Assembly (NCBI GenBank): GCA_963921935.1
Contig: OY998180.1
Location: 60,032,551 to 60,096,550, forward strand
Source: Galeruca laticollis
Taxonomy: Eukaryota; Arthropoda; Insecta; Coleoptera; Chrysomelidae
Length of the DNA stretch: 64,000 bases
Direction: 5' to 3'
In this document: piece by piece, positions 21,730 to 33,917 of the stretch
Layout of the letters: every line of letters begins with the position of its first letter
How positions within the stretch are numbered: the first letter of the stretch is position 1
Notes under the pieces: generated by a model
The model's input: the letters and a program-made list of their open reading frames with translations, nothing else
Told to the model about the DNA's origin: nothing
Databases searched by the model: none
Program-made: the position numbers and the translations under genes

Positions 21730-23043
21730 ATCAGAAAATCAATACAGATGTTTCTGTGATAATTATATTATTACCGACACCTTTTCTTTCGTAAATGCTA
21801 TCAGGGGCTGTACATTACCAAAGGATTACATACTTATTTCTTTGGATGTAGTATCTTTATTTACTAACATCCCATTAGACTTAATTACCAATATTATTGA
21901 TGAAAATTGGTTTCTGTTGGAACCCTTCACTACATTATCCAAGGATAGTTTTTTATCATTAATTGAATTTATATTTGATAACACTTATTCCAGTTTCAAC
22001 AACGAAATTTATCGCCAAATTTTTGGCACACCAATGGGATCCCCCATCAGTCCAATTCTAGCCACCATTGTCCTTGACGAGTTACTTGACAATGTAATGC
22101 CTAAATTGCCTTTCAAATTACCTTTTTTATATAAATATGTTGATGATATAATTTGTGCTGTTCCTTTTGATAAGACCGATTTGACACTTAATGTTTTCAA
22201 TTCGTTTAATAAGCATTTACAATTCACTATGGAACTAGAGATTGGGGTCAGCTTACCATTCTTGGACACCAGAGTTATAAGATCCGATAATAACATTATC
22301 TTGTTTATTGGTATCAAAAGCCAACATCATCTGGTAGGTTTTTGAATTTCTACTCTGATCATGCTAAGAGTTAGAAGTACAACTTGATTTTAACTATGAA
22401 AAATAGAATCTTACACGTTAGCGATGAAAAATTTGTTAATAATAACTTAAAATCGTTATTTTATATTTTTGTTAACAACGGTGACCCCAAGCACATTTCA
22501 AAAAAATTAATCTATAACACAGACTTTTACGATGGTCAGGTTGACAAGTCTAATCAACAGGTCATTCAATTTAAAAGACTTCCATATATTAATGGTTTAA
22601 CTCAATTGATTCTGCCACTGTTTAAACAGTTCACCAATTTCAGAGTTGCCAAATACAGTTCAACTACTAACTCTCTTCTCTTTTCTAAAGTCAAAGATAA
22701 AACACCTTTAATGTACCAAACCAACGTTATTTACAAAATAAATTGCTCGCAGTATTCAGGATGCTACGTTGGTCAAACGTCTCAATGGTTAAAAAACCGT
22801 ATTACCCAACACAGATGTGATTGCCGAGTAGGTAAGAATAACTGTGCAATAGTTGATCATTTTATAAAAACAGGACATACATTCAATTATGTCGAGACAG
22901 AAATTCTGCAGAAAAATGACCATTACAAGAATCGTTTATTTTTTGAAATGTATCACATCAACAAGCAAGAGGATACTATCAATCTCAAATCTGACACTAA
23001 TAAACTCAGTGATATTTATTGTCACCTGTTAAATTCATTTTAA
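21726..23043 (+). pseudogene. Penelope-like RT plus GIY-YIG endonuclease, frameshifted
   Basis: RT blocks in order are TDTFSFVNAIRGCTLPKDYI (from about 21768, upstream of the first Met), SLDVVSLFTNIPLD, FGTPMGSPISPILA, then an intact YVDDIICAVP. A frameshift near 22310 and a stop near 22365-22385 separate this from the second piece (22384-23043). That piece has the RT tail and a GIY-YIG domain (VIYKINCSQYSGCYVGQTS, then KNRITQH, with a conserved Glu in FFEMYHI), ending in a natural stop. It is diverged from the minus-strand neighbour at 20-21 kb and belongs to a different lineage. The extreme N-terminus is missing, so it is dead on truncation as well as frameshift. Confidence 0.87.
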
Positions 23044-23281
23044 TATTGTTTTGTCACATCAGGTATTTATATGCTCAGACTACTCATTTTATTGTTCCCC
23101 CTTTTAATTTAAATTATATTGTTTTTACCTATTCACACTAGAACCGTTTTTGTAAATTAGTAATATGTCTATCAGTCTAGTTGTGGCATGACATGGTGTA
23201 CATCAAATTTTATTGACTCTTAAAATTTGTAAGTGTTTATGTTCATTTCATTGTTATTTTATTTTTATTTCAATTATTGTA

Positions 23282-23340
23282 GTGTCTCCTGATGAAGCTA
23301 TTAAACAATGGCGAAATATTGAGAATTGGAATATAGAGTT
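23282..23340 (+). ncRNA. hammerhead ribozyme motif (Penelope type)
   Basis: The core matches a type I hammerhead: CTGATGA at 23289-23295, stem II gctatt/aatggc with loop aaac (23297-23312), GAAA at 23313-23316, stem III atatt/aatat (closing A of GAAA paired with U, 23316-23334), then A at 23335 as the predicted cleavage-site base. A short stem I (ctc at 23286-23288 with gag at 23336-23338) follows. One extra A sits at the base of stem II. It lies 240 bp downstream of the Penelope stop codon on the same strand, where these elements carry hammerheads. Folding is by eye and activity is not shown. Confidence 0.65.
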
Positions 23341-23384
23341 TTAATTCTCATACTGACCGCATACCTGATAATCATCACATTTTG

Positions 23385-23386
<2 letters not shown>

Positions 23387-23430
<44 letters not shown>
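23387..23430. repeat. (TA)n microsatellite
   Basis: TA run at the right edge of the plus-strand Penelope-like element. Confidence 0.9.
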
Positions 23431-23435
<5 letters not shown>

Positions 23436-23471
23436 GAATCATAATATATACTATATTGTATACTTTTATAG

Positions 23472-23626
23472 TTGCCCCACGTTTGGGTGACAAATTATTA
23501 TATATCTAATGTTTTAATAATTATAATTGAAAGGATGTATGATACATAATAATATAAAATATTAATTGTGGACGTTTTCACAATTTGTGATTTTAGCTAC
23601 ACTATTGTGAATACACCTTTACCACT
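23472..23626 (-). repeat. LTR-like direct repeat, left copy
   Basis: 155-bp copy of 26484-26638; it abuts RT coding sequence on its right side. Confidence 0.8.
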
Positions 23627-24400
23627 ATTGATATTTCTTGCATCTAAACATATTCCTATTTCTCCAGATTTTTTTCGCACACAAGTAACTGCATTGATAT
23701 ATGGTGAATTCGATCTTTCTATTATTCCATATTTTAACATATTATATAATTCGTGGTATACTTCATCCTTCAATTTATATGGAATTGGATATGTACTTTC
23801 TTTGAAATTAGATATATCTTTGTTCATTTCAAGTTTATGTATATATTTACTTGCTACTTGTACTTCTTCATTAAATAATCGGTTGTATCGTCTTATCAAT
23901 TCCATTACTATCTTCATATATTTTTGTTTGCACAAATTAACATCTATTTGATGTTCATTAGTTATTTTATTCATTACATAAAATTTATCTGTTGCACCGT
24001 CTATTTTGTTTGTTTCTTGTTTGAGGAAATCAAAATCTTCTCTTTTACAATTCACCAATTTTTCTTTATAATCAATTATCATTTTGGGATTGTCTAATTC
24101 ATCGGACCCTAATATTATATCATAAATTAAATTCTTTACTACCAACATTTGTACTTTAAACGAATCATTTCCTAATTGTAATTCTTCAATTATCATTTTA
24201 CTTGTATCATATAGTTTTTTATTATTCGCTCCCACTAGTGATAATTTATTTGTATTTACCAACATAATATTATTTTTCTTGCACTTGTCTATAATCCTTT
24301 CACTTATCAACGTTACTTCTGATCCTGTATCTATCAGAATTTTTCATCCTATATTTTTTATTTTACCATTAATGAATATTAATACTAAATTGTCATGCAT
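23627..24400 (-). pseudogene. gypsy pol fragment: protease and RT start
   Basis: Reading leftward, an aspartic protease active site ILIDTGSEVTLIS lies near 24340-24310. It is followed by protease and linker sequence, then the opening RT block: DEVYHELYNMLKYGIIERSN, then SPYINAVTCVRKKSGEIGI and LDARNIN near 23640. This is the classical start of Ty3/gypsy RT (GIIxxSxSPY, then KKxG, then DxRxLN). The frame then runs into LTR-like sequence at 23626, so the catalytic YxDD region is absent. An in-frame stop lies just upstream of the protease site. The truncated copy has no activity. Confidence 0.75.
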
Positions 24401-24480
24401 TTCCCCAATTTCCCCAATATCAACAAATTCTCTTGGATGTTCGTACTTAGAAAAAATAATATTATGTTCGTGGAAGCGGT

Positions 24481-26352
24481 TTATGTAAAATTTTTATTTA
24501 CAGTTTGACTGTGATCATCATCTCTTTCTTGCTCTTGTATTATGTTTACTTGTCTTCTGTCTTCTATTTCTTGATGTCTTCTATCATAGTTTCTTCCATG
24601 GGTTTCTTGGATACCATTTCCTCTATCATCATTCCTTCGATCATGATAATTATTTGTTCCTATCAATCTATCCTGTCGCCAATTTTCAACTCTCTCTTCA
24701 TTACCATTTCTTCTGTCCAAATTTCTAGGATCTCTTTTATTTTCAAAGTACTTATTATCATTGTTTTTATTGCCATTCCCATATCTTCGGTCTTCATTTC
24801 TGTAATTTCTATTTTCATTTCTAAAATTCCTGTCTGTATATCTATCATTTCTTCGATTATCAAAGTCCCTGTTTCTATAGTTTCTATTTTCATATGTATT
24901 ATTCATATCTCTTCTGTAATGTCCATCTCCATTCCCCCTTATTCCATTAGAATTTTCAATTTCATTTCTTTTTTCATCATGACTTCTTTCAAGTCTGAGT
25001 AAATAATTTGATAAACCTTCCATCGACTTGATATTTTGTATCCCAATAGTTTCTGATACTTGTTGATCGAAATGTCTGGATATATATAAAACCATTTCTT
25101 CTTCTCGCATGCTTGGCTCAAAATACTGTGCGTTGTTGTACATTTTCATTGCATATGCATTGAAATTTTTACTCTGGTTATAATCAAATTTCCCAAAGTA
25201 TAGTTTCTCTCTGAAACTCGCCTGTTGTATCTCCCCCCAAAAATATTTTAAAAATTGTTTTTCAAATTCTTCGACATCAGGTATTTGTTCCTCTTTATTG
25301 CAAAATCACAATAAAGCATGTCCAGATAACATTCCTCTGATAATGATTTTTTTTTCTACAATGTCCCTTATTCCTCTCATCATACTTTTGATTATTTTGA
25401 TAAATACTTTTGGGTGAATAACATTTATATTTCCATCAAATTTCACCCCAAAGTCGATATTTCCAGTCTGCATCATTCCACCTCCATTCCGTTTAAGATT
25501 ATCTTCTATTTCATTTACAGTTTCTTGTAATTTTCTATTCATTCCCTCCAATTCCTTGTTAAATAATTTATCTATATTTTCACTCCTTTTGATACACGTT
25601 CCCGTTTGTTCTTATATCCTTCCATTTAATTCTTTAAATTTCTTATTCAAATTTTGTTCATACATTTGCATTACTTCTTCATTTGTTTGTCCTTGTACTT
25701 TAATAGCCTGTATCTCTTCAATTATATTCTCATTTTGTTTCTTTACTTCTACTTGAATTACTCCAGATAAATTTTCTTCTATACATCTTCCTATTTCTTG
25801 AACTTCTTCTACCACCTGCTTGTTAACATCTTCCCTGATTTTAATGTCATTTTCTTGAATTTCCATAAGCAAATTTTCATTCTGACCCTTCATATCTTCT
25901 TTCACCTTTTCAATCTGCTTCCTAAATTGCTCGTTCTCTTCCCTAACTTTCTTGATCTCATTCAAACTTTCCATTTTCACTTCATCAATTTTCTTTTCCA
26001 AATTATTCACGTTCCCCTTTATATCATTCATGTTCTCATTCATTTTTTTCCACATGTTGTCCATTTTTCCATTCAAATCTTTCCTCAAATTGTCTATTTT
26101 TCCAAATAATTGTCGCATCATTTCCATCATCGGATGATTTTGACTTGTTCCTCTTTGCATTTCCTGTGTCCTATCCTCCTGTTCTTCTGCTTCATCTCCC
26201 GCTGTCATATCTCCTTCTGATTGTTCCCTTCCTTGTTCCAAGTACTGCACCTGAAAGTCTCCTCTTCCATGGCTCCTTTCTTCCCTTTCTTCGTCAGATC
26301 CACTTTCAACTCCTACGTGTTTACCATCCCTTAATGTCATTCTTCTTTCCAT
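24481..26352 (-). pseudogene. gypsy gag, three pieces
   Basis: The first piece (26352-25612, from an ATG) is an acidic, Glu-rich N-terminus followed by a long coiled coil (about residues 80-220; KIDNLRKDLNGKMDNM and KKIDEVKMESLNEI heptads). The second piece (25551-25306) and the third (25149-24481, starting near YNNAQYFEPSMREEEM) look like the capsid-type gag region. The third piece ends in a striking Asn/Arg/Asp-rich tail (NRNYRNRDFDNRRNDRY) that probably replaces a zinc knuckle for RNA binding. Stops or frameshifts near 25551-25611 and 25150-25305 break the gene. Coiled-coil gag proteins with basic tails are known from insect gypsy-like elements. The exact lineage is uncertain. Confidence 0.65.
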
Positions 26353-26483
26353 GGTCGATACTTTATATAGTCAATGAATATCAATATTTTTTTATGCAGA
26401 TGTGTAAATTTTTAATCACCTCAAGTTGCTGCGTCAAATTATAATATTTTTCTATATTTATGATAATAATGATAAATCTATAT

Positions 26484-26638
26484 TTGCCCCACGTGTGGGT
26501 GACAAATTATTATATATGTAATGTTTTAATAATTATAATTGAAAGGATGTATGATATATAACAATATAAAATATTGATTGTGGACGTTTCCACAATTTGT
26601 GATTGTAGCTACACTATTGTGAATACACCTTTACCACT
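26484..26638 (-). repeat. LTR-like direct repeat, right copy
   Basis: 155-bp partner of 23472-23626. It lies about 130 bp beyond the gag start codon, in the position expected for the inner end of the 5' LTR of a minus-strand element. Confidence 0.8.
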
Positions 26639-28022
26639 GAATATAACCTATTTGAATTTTTACAGCAGTTGTCAAATTAATATGCCCGGCTCAAATGAAT
26701 ATTAAATTTTGTACTTTGAAAGATAAATCAATACACAATCGACTTACTTACTCTTATCTCAGGGAGGGATCAAAGATTTTAAATAATAATTCAAATTTAT
26801 AAATTTCAATGAATTCTCCAAACTAAGTATCACGCTATTCCAAATCTAGAGTAACTGTTTTTTCAATCTACAACAAGACACTTAAATTATCTGTCACTGT
26901 CACTGGAAATTAACCAAATGTCACTTATTATATCAAATTTTCTATAGCATGAAAATTATCAAACACAATGAGAATAAATATGAAATGAGTACCAAAGTGA
27001 GTTGGAATCAAATTTATATAATATATGATCAGATAAAAAATTTAAAAAAAATTATAACTTTTCAAAAATATCATAAACGAAAACAAAGTTAGAATTTTCT
27101 ATCAACCTTAATATTAAAACAACCTATATTAGGAATCTACTACCTAAACATTTTTATCAAAAGTTCAAAATTTCTGATTTCATACTTGATGTATATCAAT
27201 GTCAAATACGCAAATTTCCGTGCTAATTGTCTATTCCAAAATTTTCTTCACTTGACGTTGAATTTTATATGTGTAACGTTACTGTGATTTAGATCAAATT
27301 TATTATCATAAGATGCGTCTATTTTTGAAATATTTTTAAGAAAATGCCTATTAATTCTCGAGAAATGATGTAAATAAACTGGACAGGACTCACCAACTAG
27401 GTACTGGTTAACTCGTTCGTATTCTAAAACGTATTTAGAATTCAGCAACACTTTCTAGATTTATAATTTAGAAACCGGAAAACCACTTGCACTTTAACGA
27501 TGTAATTCTTCTGCGAAATATACACGCACTGGCTTTACAATGCAAGGTTTTATGATCTGATAATATATTCATATGATTACTATTATATTCTTAAATAAAT
27601 TTGAGACAACTCTTATTTTCATGTTGTCTCGTGGGGACTTCAAATTCAACTGCCTAAACTTTTTACATAAATAAATCTCTTCTCCTTTGGTTACCAAAAA
27701 TTCTTTTTTCAAAAAAAAATACAAATTTATGTTTTCCTATAACAAAGAGAGATTTGCATTCTTTTATTAAAATTGCAATTTTGCTAGCAGAGACATCTGT
27801 ATTTTGAAACTTCAAATATTTGTTTTCAAATCGTTATAAAATCTATCTCTATCATTAGGTATATTCTGCATTAATGTCATCCGAAATTGAAATGTCAAAT
27901 TTTATTTGTATATTGAATCTTTCAAATTATTGATTATACAGTGTGTATCACAAGGTTTACATACAAATATACATATTTTTCCTTATTTCAACGTTTTCTT
28001 TAGAATTTAGATAGAGGAACTG

Positions 28023-28027
<5 letters not shown>
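26639..28027. other. AT-rich sequence, no gene recognised
   Basis: It may include the remainder of the gypsy 5' LTR just right of 26638, but no terminal TG/CA pair or matching target duplication was identified. A 67-codon minus frame at 27248-27451 has no domain. Confidence 0.4.
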
Positions 28028-28072
<45 letters not shown>

Positions 28073-28159
28073 ATGTAGGAATATCGCGTGATATGTTAAC
28101 AACAACAACAAAGTAGCCCTTTACTTTGCGTGAATTACCCATGATTCTCTTTGTTGTTG

Positions 28160-28196
<37 letters not shown>
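28028..28196. repeat. two (TA)n tracts around a small inverted repeat
   Basis: TA runs at about 28028-28064 and 28160-28196 flank about 95 bp whose ends pair: aacaacaacaacaaag near 28098 and ctttgttgttgtt near 28148. The peptide-like frame over it (27957-28142) is a reading of the TA tract, not a gene. Confidence 0.75.
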
Positions 28197-28198
<2 letters not shown>

Positions 28199-30047
28199 AA
28201 CAATGTATATTCCAAACTCGAAGTGCCCCTAAAATTACGAACCGTTAGTGGAATTCCATGACGGAATATAGTCCATTGACTATAACTCAGGGTCGAAAGA
28301 TTCTCACTCACCATGAGCGAGGGCTCATAGTTTGTGCCAGGATCCTAGGTGAATTAAACTACCATAAACGGTTAATAACAATCTATTTCTAATTAAAATG
28401 GGCTATACGCCTTACATACTAATGAATTGAACCATGCAATGAGGATTGAATTACTAGCAAAATAATATATGGCCTAAGCAACTGAGTACTCTAATAAGGT
28501 TGTACAGCTAAACACTATACGACAACAGTATATGCAAAATAAATCAACAAAGAAAATATATACATGTTACGCTGAATATTCTATACAATGGGAATTGAGC
28601 TAATAACAATTTAATATATTAATTAAGCATCTGAGTACAAATACTAATGGTTATAAATCTATAAAGTTCTACAGTGGGAGTTGAGTTAGTAACAATATAA
28701 TATATTAATTAAGCATCTGAGTATAAATACTAATGGTTATAAATCTATAAAGTTCTACAGTGGGAGTTGAGTTAGTAACAATATAATATATTAATTAAGC
28801 ATCTGAGTATAAATACTAATGGTTATAAATCTATAAAGTTCTACAGTAGTATATACAAATAACTCAGCCAGGAAAATATATACAGGTTACACTGTATATT
28901 CTATACAGTGGGAAGTGAGTTATTAGCACAAGAAGAAAGTGAAATAGTGAATTTACAATAAGCACAAAAATTTCTTAGACCTCAACACGTGGTCAATTAA
29001 ACTAGCTGCGGAATGTTGGCAAGCCGACATCCTCTCTTATAGGAAAAGAAAAACCAAAACCTCACGGCTCGTCCTAAAATATTTTCTTATATTACAGTAA
29101 GGAAGTACTTATCTGATATGCTCGAACGTTGAAATTCGATGAATGGGATTTGGGTGTATGTTACATCTTCCAGGTGAAACCTTCTATAACAGAATTAATG
29201 TCCAACAGTTTGGCAGTGGATTACTGTCCAACAGGAAAAATCCCCTCGGGAGAAATCCAACCCAGTCTAATCCCACCAAAACTAACTCCTAAGTTGGATA
29301 ATACGACTTGGGGCTGGTCTTATTGCCAGACACGAAATATCCGATCACCAACTGGATTTTATATTTAATTCCTACACTTGCCTGGTAGATAACCAAAATT
29401 TACTATAGGTATCACAAGTTCGTACGACAATCCAAAAGTCAGGAAAAGAGAGCTGGCGAGCTAATGCCTGCGAATTTATATCATCTCCCTAATTTGTTTT
29501 TTTTGTCAAAAAAATAATATAGTGACAGTATGACGCTGTCAACTAATCTTCCGAACCATAATCGAATAATCGATTAAAGACTTGACTTCCCTCTTACAAC
29601 TATTTTAAACATGAATTATATTTTAGATGATAATTACAATTAAGAACTGAATTTAAGACATTATGATTTAATTACTGTTAAAGAAACAAGCAGAATTAAT
29701 TATCCAACCTGAATAATCGATTATATCGAATGAACTATAGAGTTTATAACTAAAGGACTTACTGTCATAGAAAAATCGTTGATCGGGAGTGAGAAGAACC
29801 ATAGATGAATCATAGACAATTGTTAGCCAATCGGTACAAAATTTCGATAGTTAGAAGTACTCTGGATTATAACAATATTTAACGGTGAAAATTGCAAAGA
29901 TCACATTATGTTCCCTTATAAGTAAACCTTACAAGATATGAACATGTCCCAAGAATTAACTATATTCGCAAGCAAGGTTTGTACGATTTGAACTAAACAT
30001 TTTATTTTGTATACCTGAACGTATCAACCATTTGAGACTGTAACAAT
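28197..30047. mobile_element. candidate solo LTR inserted in (TA)n
   Basis: A 1.85-kb segment starts TGTAACAATGTATATTCC and ends GAGACTGTAACA, flanked by (TA)n on both sides (to 28196 and from 30046). The TG...CA ends and TGTAACA termini suit an LTR, and a TA target duplication would be invisible in this context. No open frame of note: the 79-codon frame at 29129-29368 shows no domain. An alternative is a non-autonomous element of another kind. Confidence 0.35.
28590..28847. repeat. 86-bp unit, three tandem copies
   Basis: Copies begin at 28590, 28676 and 28762 with period 86, marked by gggagttgagttagtaacaa and ctataaagttctacagt. The second and third are nearly identical; the first differs at several bases. 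A further partial echo follows near 28905 (gtgggaagtgagttatta). Confidence 0.9.
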
Positions 30048-30048
30048 A

Positions 30049-30090
<42 letters not shown>

Positions 30091-30101
30091 TATACATATA
30101 T
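30046..30101. repeat. (TA)n-rich microsatellite
   Basis: TA run with interspersed tatatgtatata variants at the right edge of the candidate solo LTR. Confidence 0.85.
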
Positions 30102-32129
30102 TATTATAGAGTGAAAGACCCTGTATATCAAATAATAAAAATTAAAGATTGTGCATTGTAATTTAGAAGAATTTTTTTTAAGTCTGAATTTTTTTTTATC
30201 ATTTGAATGGAGACAATCTGTATGATACAGTATTTGATAGAGAAGGCATACACAAGACAGACCGTATAATCGTAGGGAAAATTGTGAATAGGTGCGAGAA
30301 ACAAATTATGTGAAACAAAATAACACAATTTTTATTCAAAAGATTAAGTATCAGAACTTTGTTTATGATAAAAAAAAACTAATGTTTCTTTATTCTGTGA
30401 AATTAAGATAATCTTATGAATTTGTCAGAAGAAACCAAACAATATTTGTTGAAAGAAATATTAACATAAGAAAGGGTAACTGTTTAGACATAACTAGATA
30501 GGAAACTGTATATTAATATGAATTTCAGAAAGCATGACATATGCAAAACGAATATTCATTTTGCACATATATTTGAAGTTAACAGCTGTCATCTAAAAAT
30601 ATTAAGAATTTTCATTTTACATACACACTTAGAGATTAACAAATGTCAGTTAAAATTTTTATGAAATATTGTTGGGAGAAAACAATATATGAGGTTAAGC
30701 AATTGAAAAATTTAGAATAGAATGTCCTGATATGATGGAGGGACGATTCACTATTTGAAGTGAAGGTTTTCAATGATGAAATTGATAGTCAATTTTGATT
30801 GGTAAATAAACGTTTAAAAGAATCACATCAGCGACAATTACGTTGCTAATGATAAAAAAAATTTGAATGAAAAAAGTTGTTGATTATGTAGACTATTCAC
30901 TAAGAAGTCTTTTTTTGGGGTAGCAAAAATTTGGAAGAAGAAAAATTATTTTGGTAAAGAAAATTATTTTAACTATTTGAGAAATATCAGTTTTGGCTAT
31001 GGAATTCAAGAAACAAATACATTATACTTACGAGATATACGTTAATGTAAGTAATTAAGTAAATATTAATAACTACAAAATATAAAAAGGAATTGTTATA
31101 TATTATGTGGTACTAACCGTGACTTTTCTTTTATAAATGGTCAATTGTTGTATTGTGGAAGCAATGTCTCGACAATACCTTTCAGAAAACACTGAATCAT
31201 GGAATTTCATCCAAAGTGTTTTGATGTTGGAAGAAATACAGCGTCAATTCCTGATTTGGTGGAAATGGACAGGAAGAATGGATTTATTCCAAGAGAGAGA
31301 GAACCTAAAATAGATTAAAGGAACTGATCATTGAGGTGAATAAACAAAATCAGTATAGTGAACAAGGTATTTAAATTCAATTTATTAATACATAAAAAGT
31401 TAAACGAACTTACCGATTTGTGTAAAGAACTGAACTTTAATGTTACATGGACCCTAAAAAGTTTATAGTTCGCCATATTCTATAATTTATTTGTATACCA
31501 AGTTGCATAATTGTAATTCACCCTTAGAATTAATATCTCACCAGAGTGTGTGTCTGTTGTATGAATGAATCATTATTTTAGATAGTTGAATTTCTTCAAG
31601 AACACTTGTAAAAGAGTAATGTATTTATTTTCATCACAATAAACAACGTTTTGTTTCTTTTAAAGAACGATTTAAAACTGTACGTTGAGATTTTCATTTC
31701 ATTTGGTGATTTCCGCTCCATCTATTTTCTATAGGTAGAAGTTTGAACTGACATCTATGAATGGTGCAGAGATTTGATTCCAAGCAGGGCAGGCCCGTAT
31801 TCAGTTCATAATTATTAAGTAAATAATATATTTTGATCAACAAATTTGTTTTAAAATATAAAGAATTTATTGACTTTGGCGCTAATATTCCAAAATGAAA
31901 CCGTTTAATTTTTATATACTTGAACTCTACCCTGAGATAAGAAATTTCTCATGCAAGTAGCATAAATTGTTTATCACCTATTTAAAATTATCTATATACT
32001 GGGCTAATAATAAAAAGTTTAAAGTAATTCTAAACTAAATAAAATATTAAGTATATTTTTTATTACAAAGGATAAGTCTATCAAGTTTAAAAAAATGGCC
32101 CCCAATGTAGGGCTAAAATATATCCAGTT

Positions 32130-32191
<62 letters not shown>

Positions 32192-33917
32192 TAAGTAAAT
32201 GTTAATTAGATTGACTCTAACGATGTTTTTTCCGCTAGAATGAAAAGATATTTTTGTGGGTCATTAAGCACTGGAGTAAATTCCCACGTGAAAACTTAGT
32301 AGATGACTACAATTAGGCGTGGTTTTGTCTACACGCCGTAACAGTCAAACAACATCAATTGACTAGTGAATTTCCACTATTCAGGCATATTTAAATACTA
32401 ACTACCCTACTTAATAACCGTCTAAGTGTAAACTAACCTTAACATCGATATTCCAGTTGAGTGCTAGTATTGAAATCAAATCGTTTGCAACATATCTGAA
32501 ATATTTTGGCTTCGCCACTACTTCATAACTCGAACTTTGCTGTTGTCATTTTTGTATATTGCTTGTTTCTCGAAGAAAACGTCTAAGTTGTTTGTTTTTC
32601 CGACTATACCATCAAACGGCATCGTAGCTTTGTTGGAAAACTTAAGTTCATAAAACGCATTTGTATTGAATTGATTTCAGCAAAACTTATGGGGAATGTT
32701 GGTAAAACTCCTAAACTAGCACAAATATGTTTTGATATTTTGTTACCATGAATATGAACTTATTACGTCTGATGTCAATCGATTGTATCCAGGAATATAT
32801 ATTTCCAATTTATTTGTGTGTATAAATTAAGTACCAAAAGTACAGATCCAGCTGCTGTCCGAGACGTCGTTATTATTATTTCCTAAATATCCTCGACCCA
32901 TGAAACATTTTACTATCTTTTTCCTTTCATTACAATCAGCTATCGGATTAGGTCGAGCATTTTTGGGGATACCAACATAATTGTCCTTCATCCTTGGTAG
33001 CAAACAGTTCGACAGTTCTGTTTGCTACGAAATTTTCCTCTTGACCACGAAATAGTTAATTTGTTGCAAAATAGCGTAGTATCGATCATTTACTCTCATT
33101 CTCTCTCTCTCTCTCCCTGAACTGACCATCACTTGAAAGATATGAATTCCATGGAACATGTACGGCATTATCTTGGCTGACAATATCCAATGAAGGAAAA
33201 CTTTCTGTAAACCATCAGGACTTGACTGGCCGTTCAATAAGAGATAATGTGCCCTATCATATTATCGATAATTGAGATTCCGATATGCGTTGGCCAATTT
33301 CTATGCGCATTAACATTCAATGACATTTAATGTTAAGGCGCGATTTTTGGAGATATGAACAGACATGACTGAAAATTCTAAATGACTCCCCTGTTTTTAC
33401 CGAACACACCAAAACATAAACGAACTCAAATACCTAATAAAATATAAATTATTGTTGTATCGTGACGTACTAAGGCACTAGTAATAGCTTAAAATCAATT
33501 ATGTTTATTTTATTGGAGGTTTTAATAAGTACGCAGTATATTGTGGATTTTATTTCAGCTCCAACCTCTATTCTCGATTAGATTAATTGTAGCTACCGGT
33601 CGTAAATTTTATTTTATTGTAACGGTAGTTATCACGTCAACGATACTATTAAGCTGAGCTGGATTCTTGAATTAACCAGGTTGATATAAAAACTTCAATT
33701 TATAGTTTGTATCAAATGATACATGTTAACAACGACTTACACTTTCAAAACTACAACTACTTGATCTGTTATGGGCAAACAAGTAAGAGAATAACATTTA
33801 CGCAATAACGAAGTATTAAGTCATCTTATCTGTCTCCTCTCTATTCTTTTGTACGTCCTTTTGCTCAAACTTACTCGTTATAACATTCCCCCTACTCCCT
33901 ATGGTCACCCTTTCCAA
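30102..33917. other. long non-coding stretch
   Basis: No gene recognised in about 3.8 kb of AT-rich sequence. It holds another (TA)n tract at 32133-32189. A 50-codon plus frame from an ATG at about 31165 (MSRQYLSENTESWNFIQSVL, then EEIQRQ) vaguely resembles the helix-turn-helix start of Tc1-type transposases but is too short and eroded to call. The minus frame at 33025-33237 contains a GAGAGA run and no domain. Confidence 0.45.

Larger units (their letters stand above)
21726..23386 (+). mobile_element. Penelope-like element, plus strand, 5'-truncated
   Basis: RT and GIY-YIG coding sequence plus about 340 bp of 3' region holding a hammerhead motif. (TA)n lies on both sides (21690-21725 and 23387-23430). 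The open reading frame is already running at the first base after the left TA tract, so the truncation point coincides with the microsatellite edge. Confidence 0.65.
23472..26638 (-). mobile_element. Ty3/gypsy LTR retrotransposon, internally deleted
   Basis: Minus-strand element with gag, protease and the start of RT between two 155-bp direct repeats (23472-23626 and 26484-26638, constant offset 3012, about 8-10 mismatches). The repeats begin ttgccccacgt and end tttaccact. I read them as the end portions of the two LTRs. The left one is fused straight to RT coding sequence, so RT catalytic blocks, RNase H, integrase and most of the 3' LTR have been deleted. The outer limit of the right LTR (beyond 26638) could not be located. 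Confidence 0.6.

Noticed and set aside
24505..26444. Plus-strand hydrophobic frames (for example 24505-25002 and 25798-26109)
   Set aside because: They are antisense to the Lys/Glu/Asn/Arg-rich gag, which yields Phe/Ile/Ser-rich artefacts.
27957..28142. Frame with a poly-Tyr/Ile run
   Set aside because: It translates a (TA)n tract.
31165..31317. 50-codon frame vaguely like a Tc1 helix-turn-helix start
   Set aside because: Only a short stretch fits, no transposase follows and there are no termini; kept as a note, not a gene.
33025..33237. 70-codon minus frame possibly from a retroelement
   Set aside because: No motif could be matched and a GAGAGA run lies inside.
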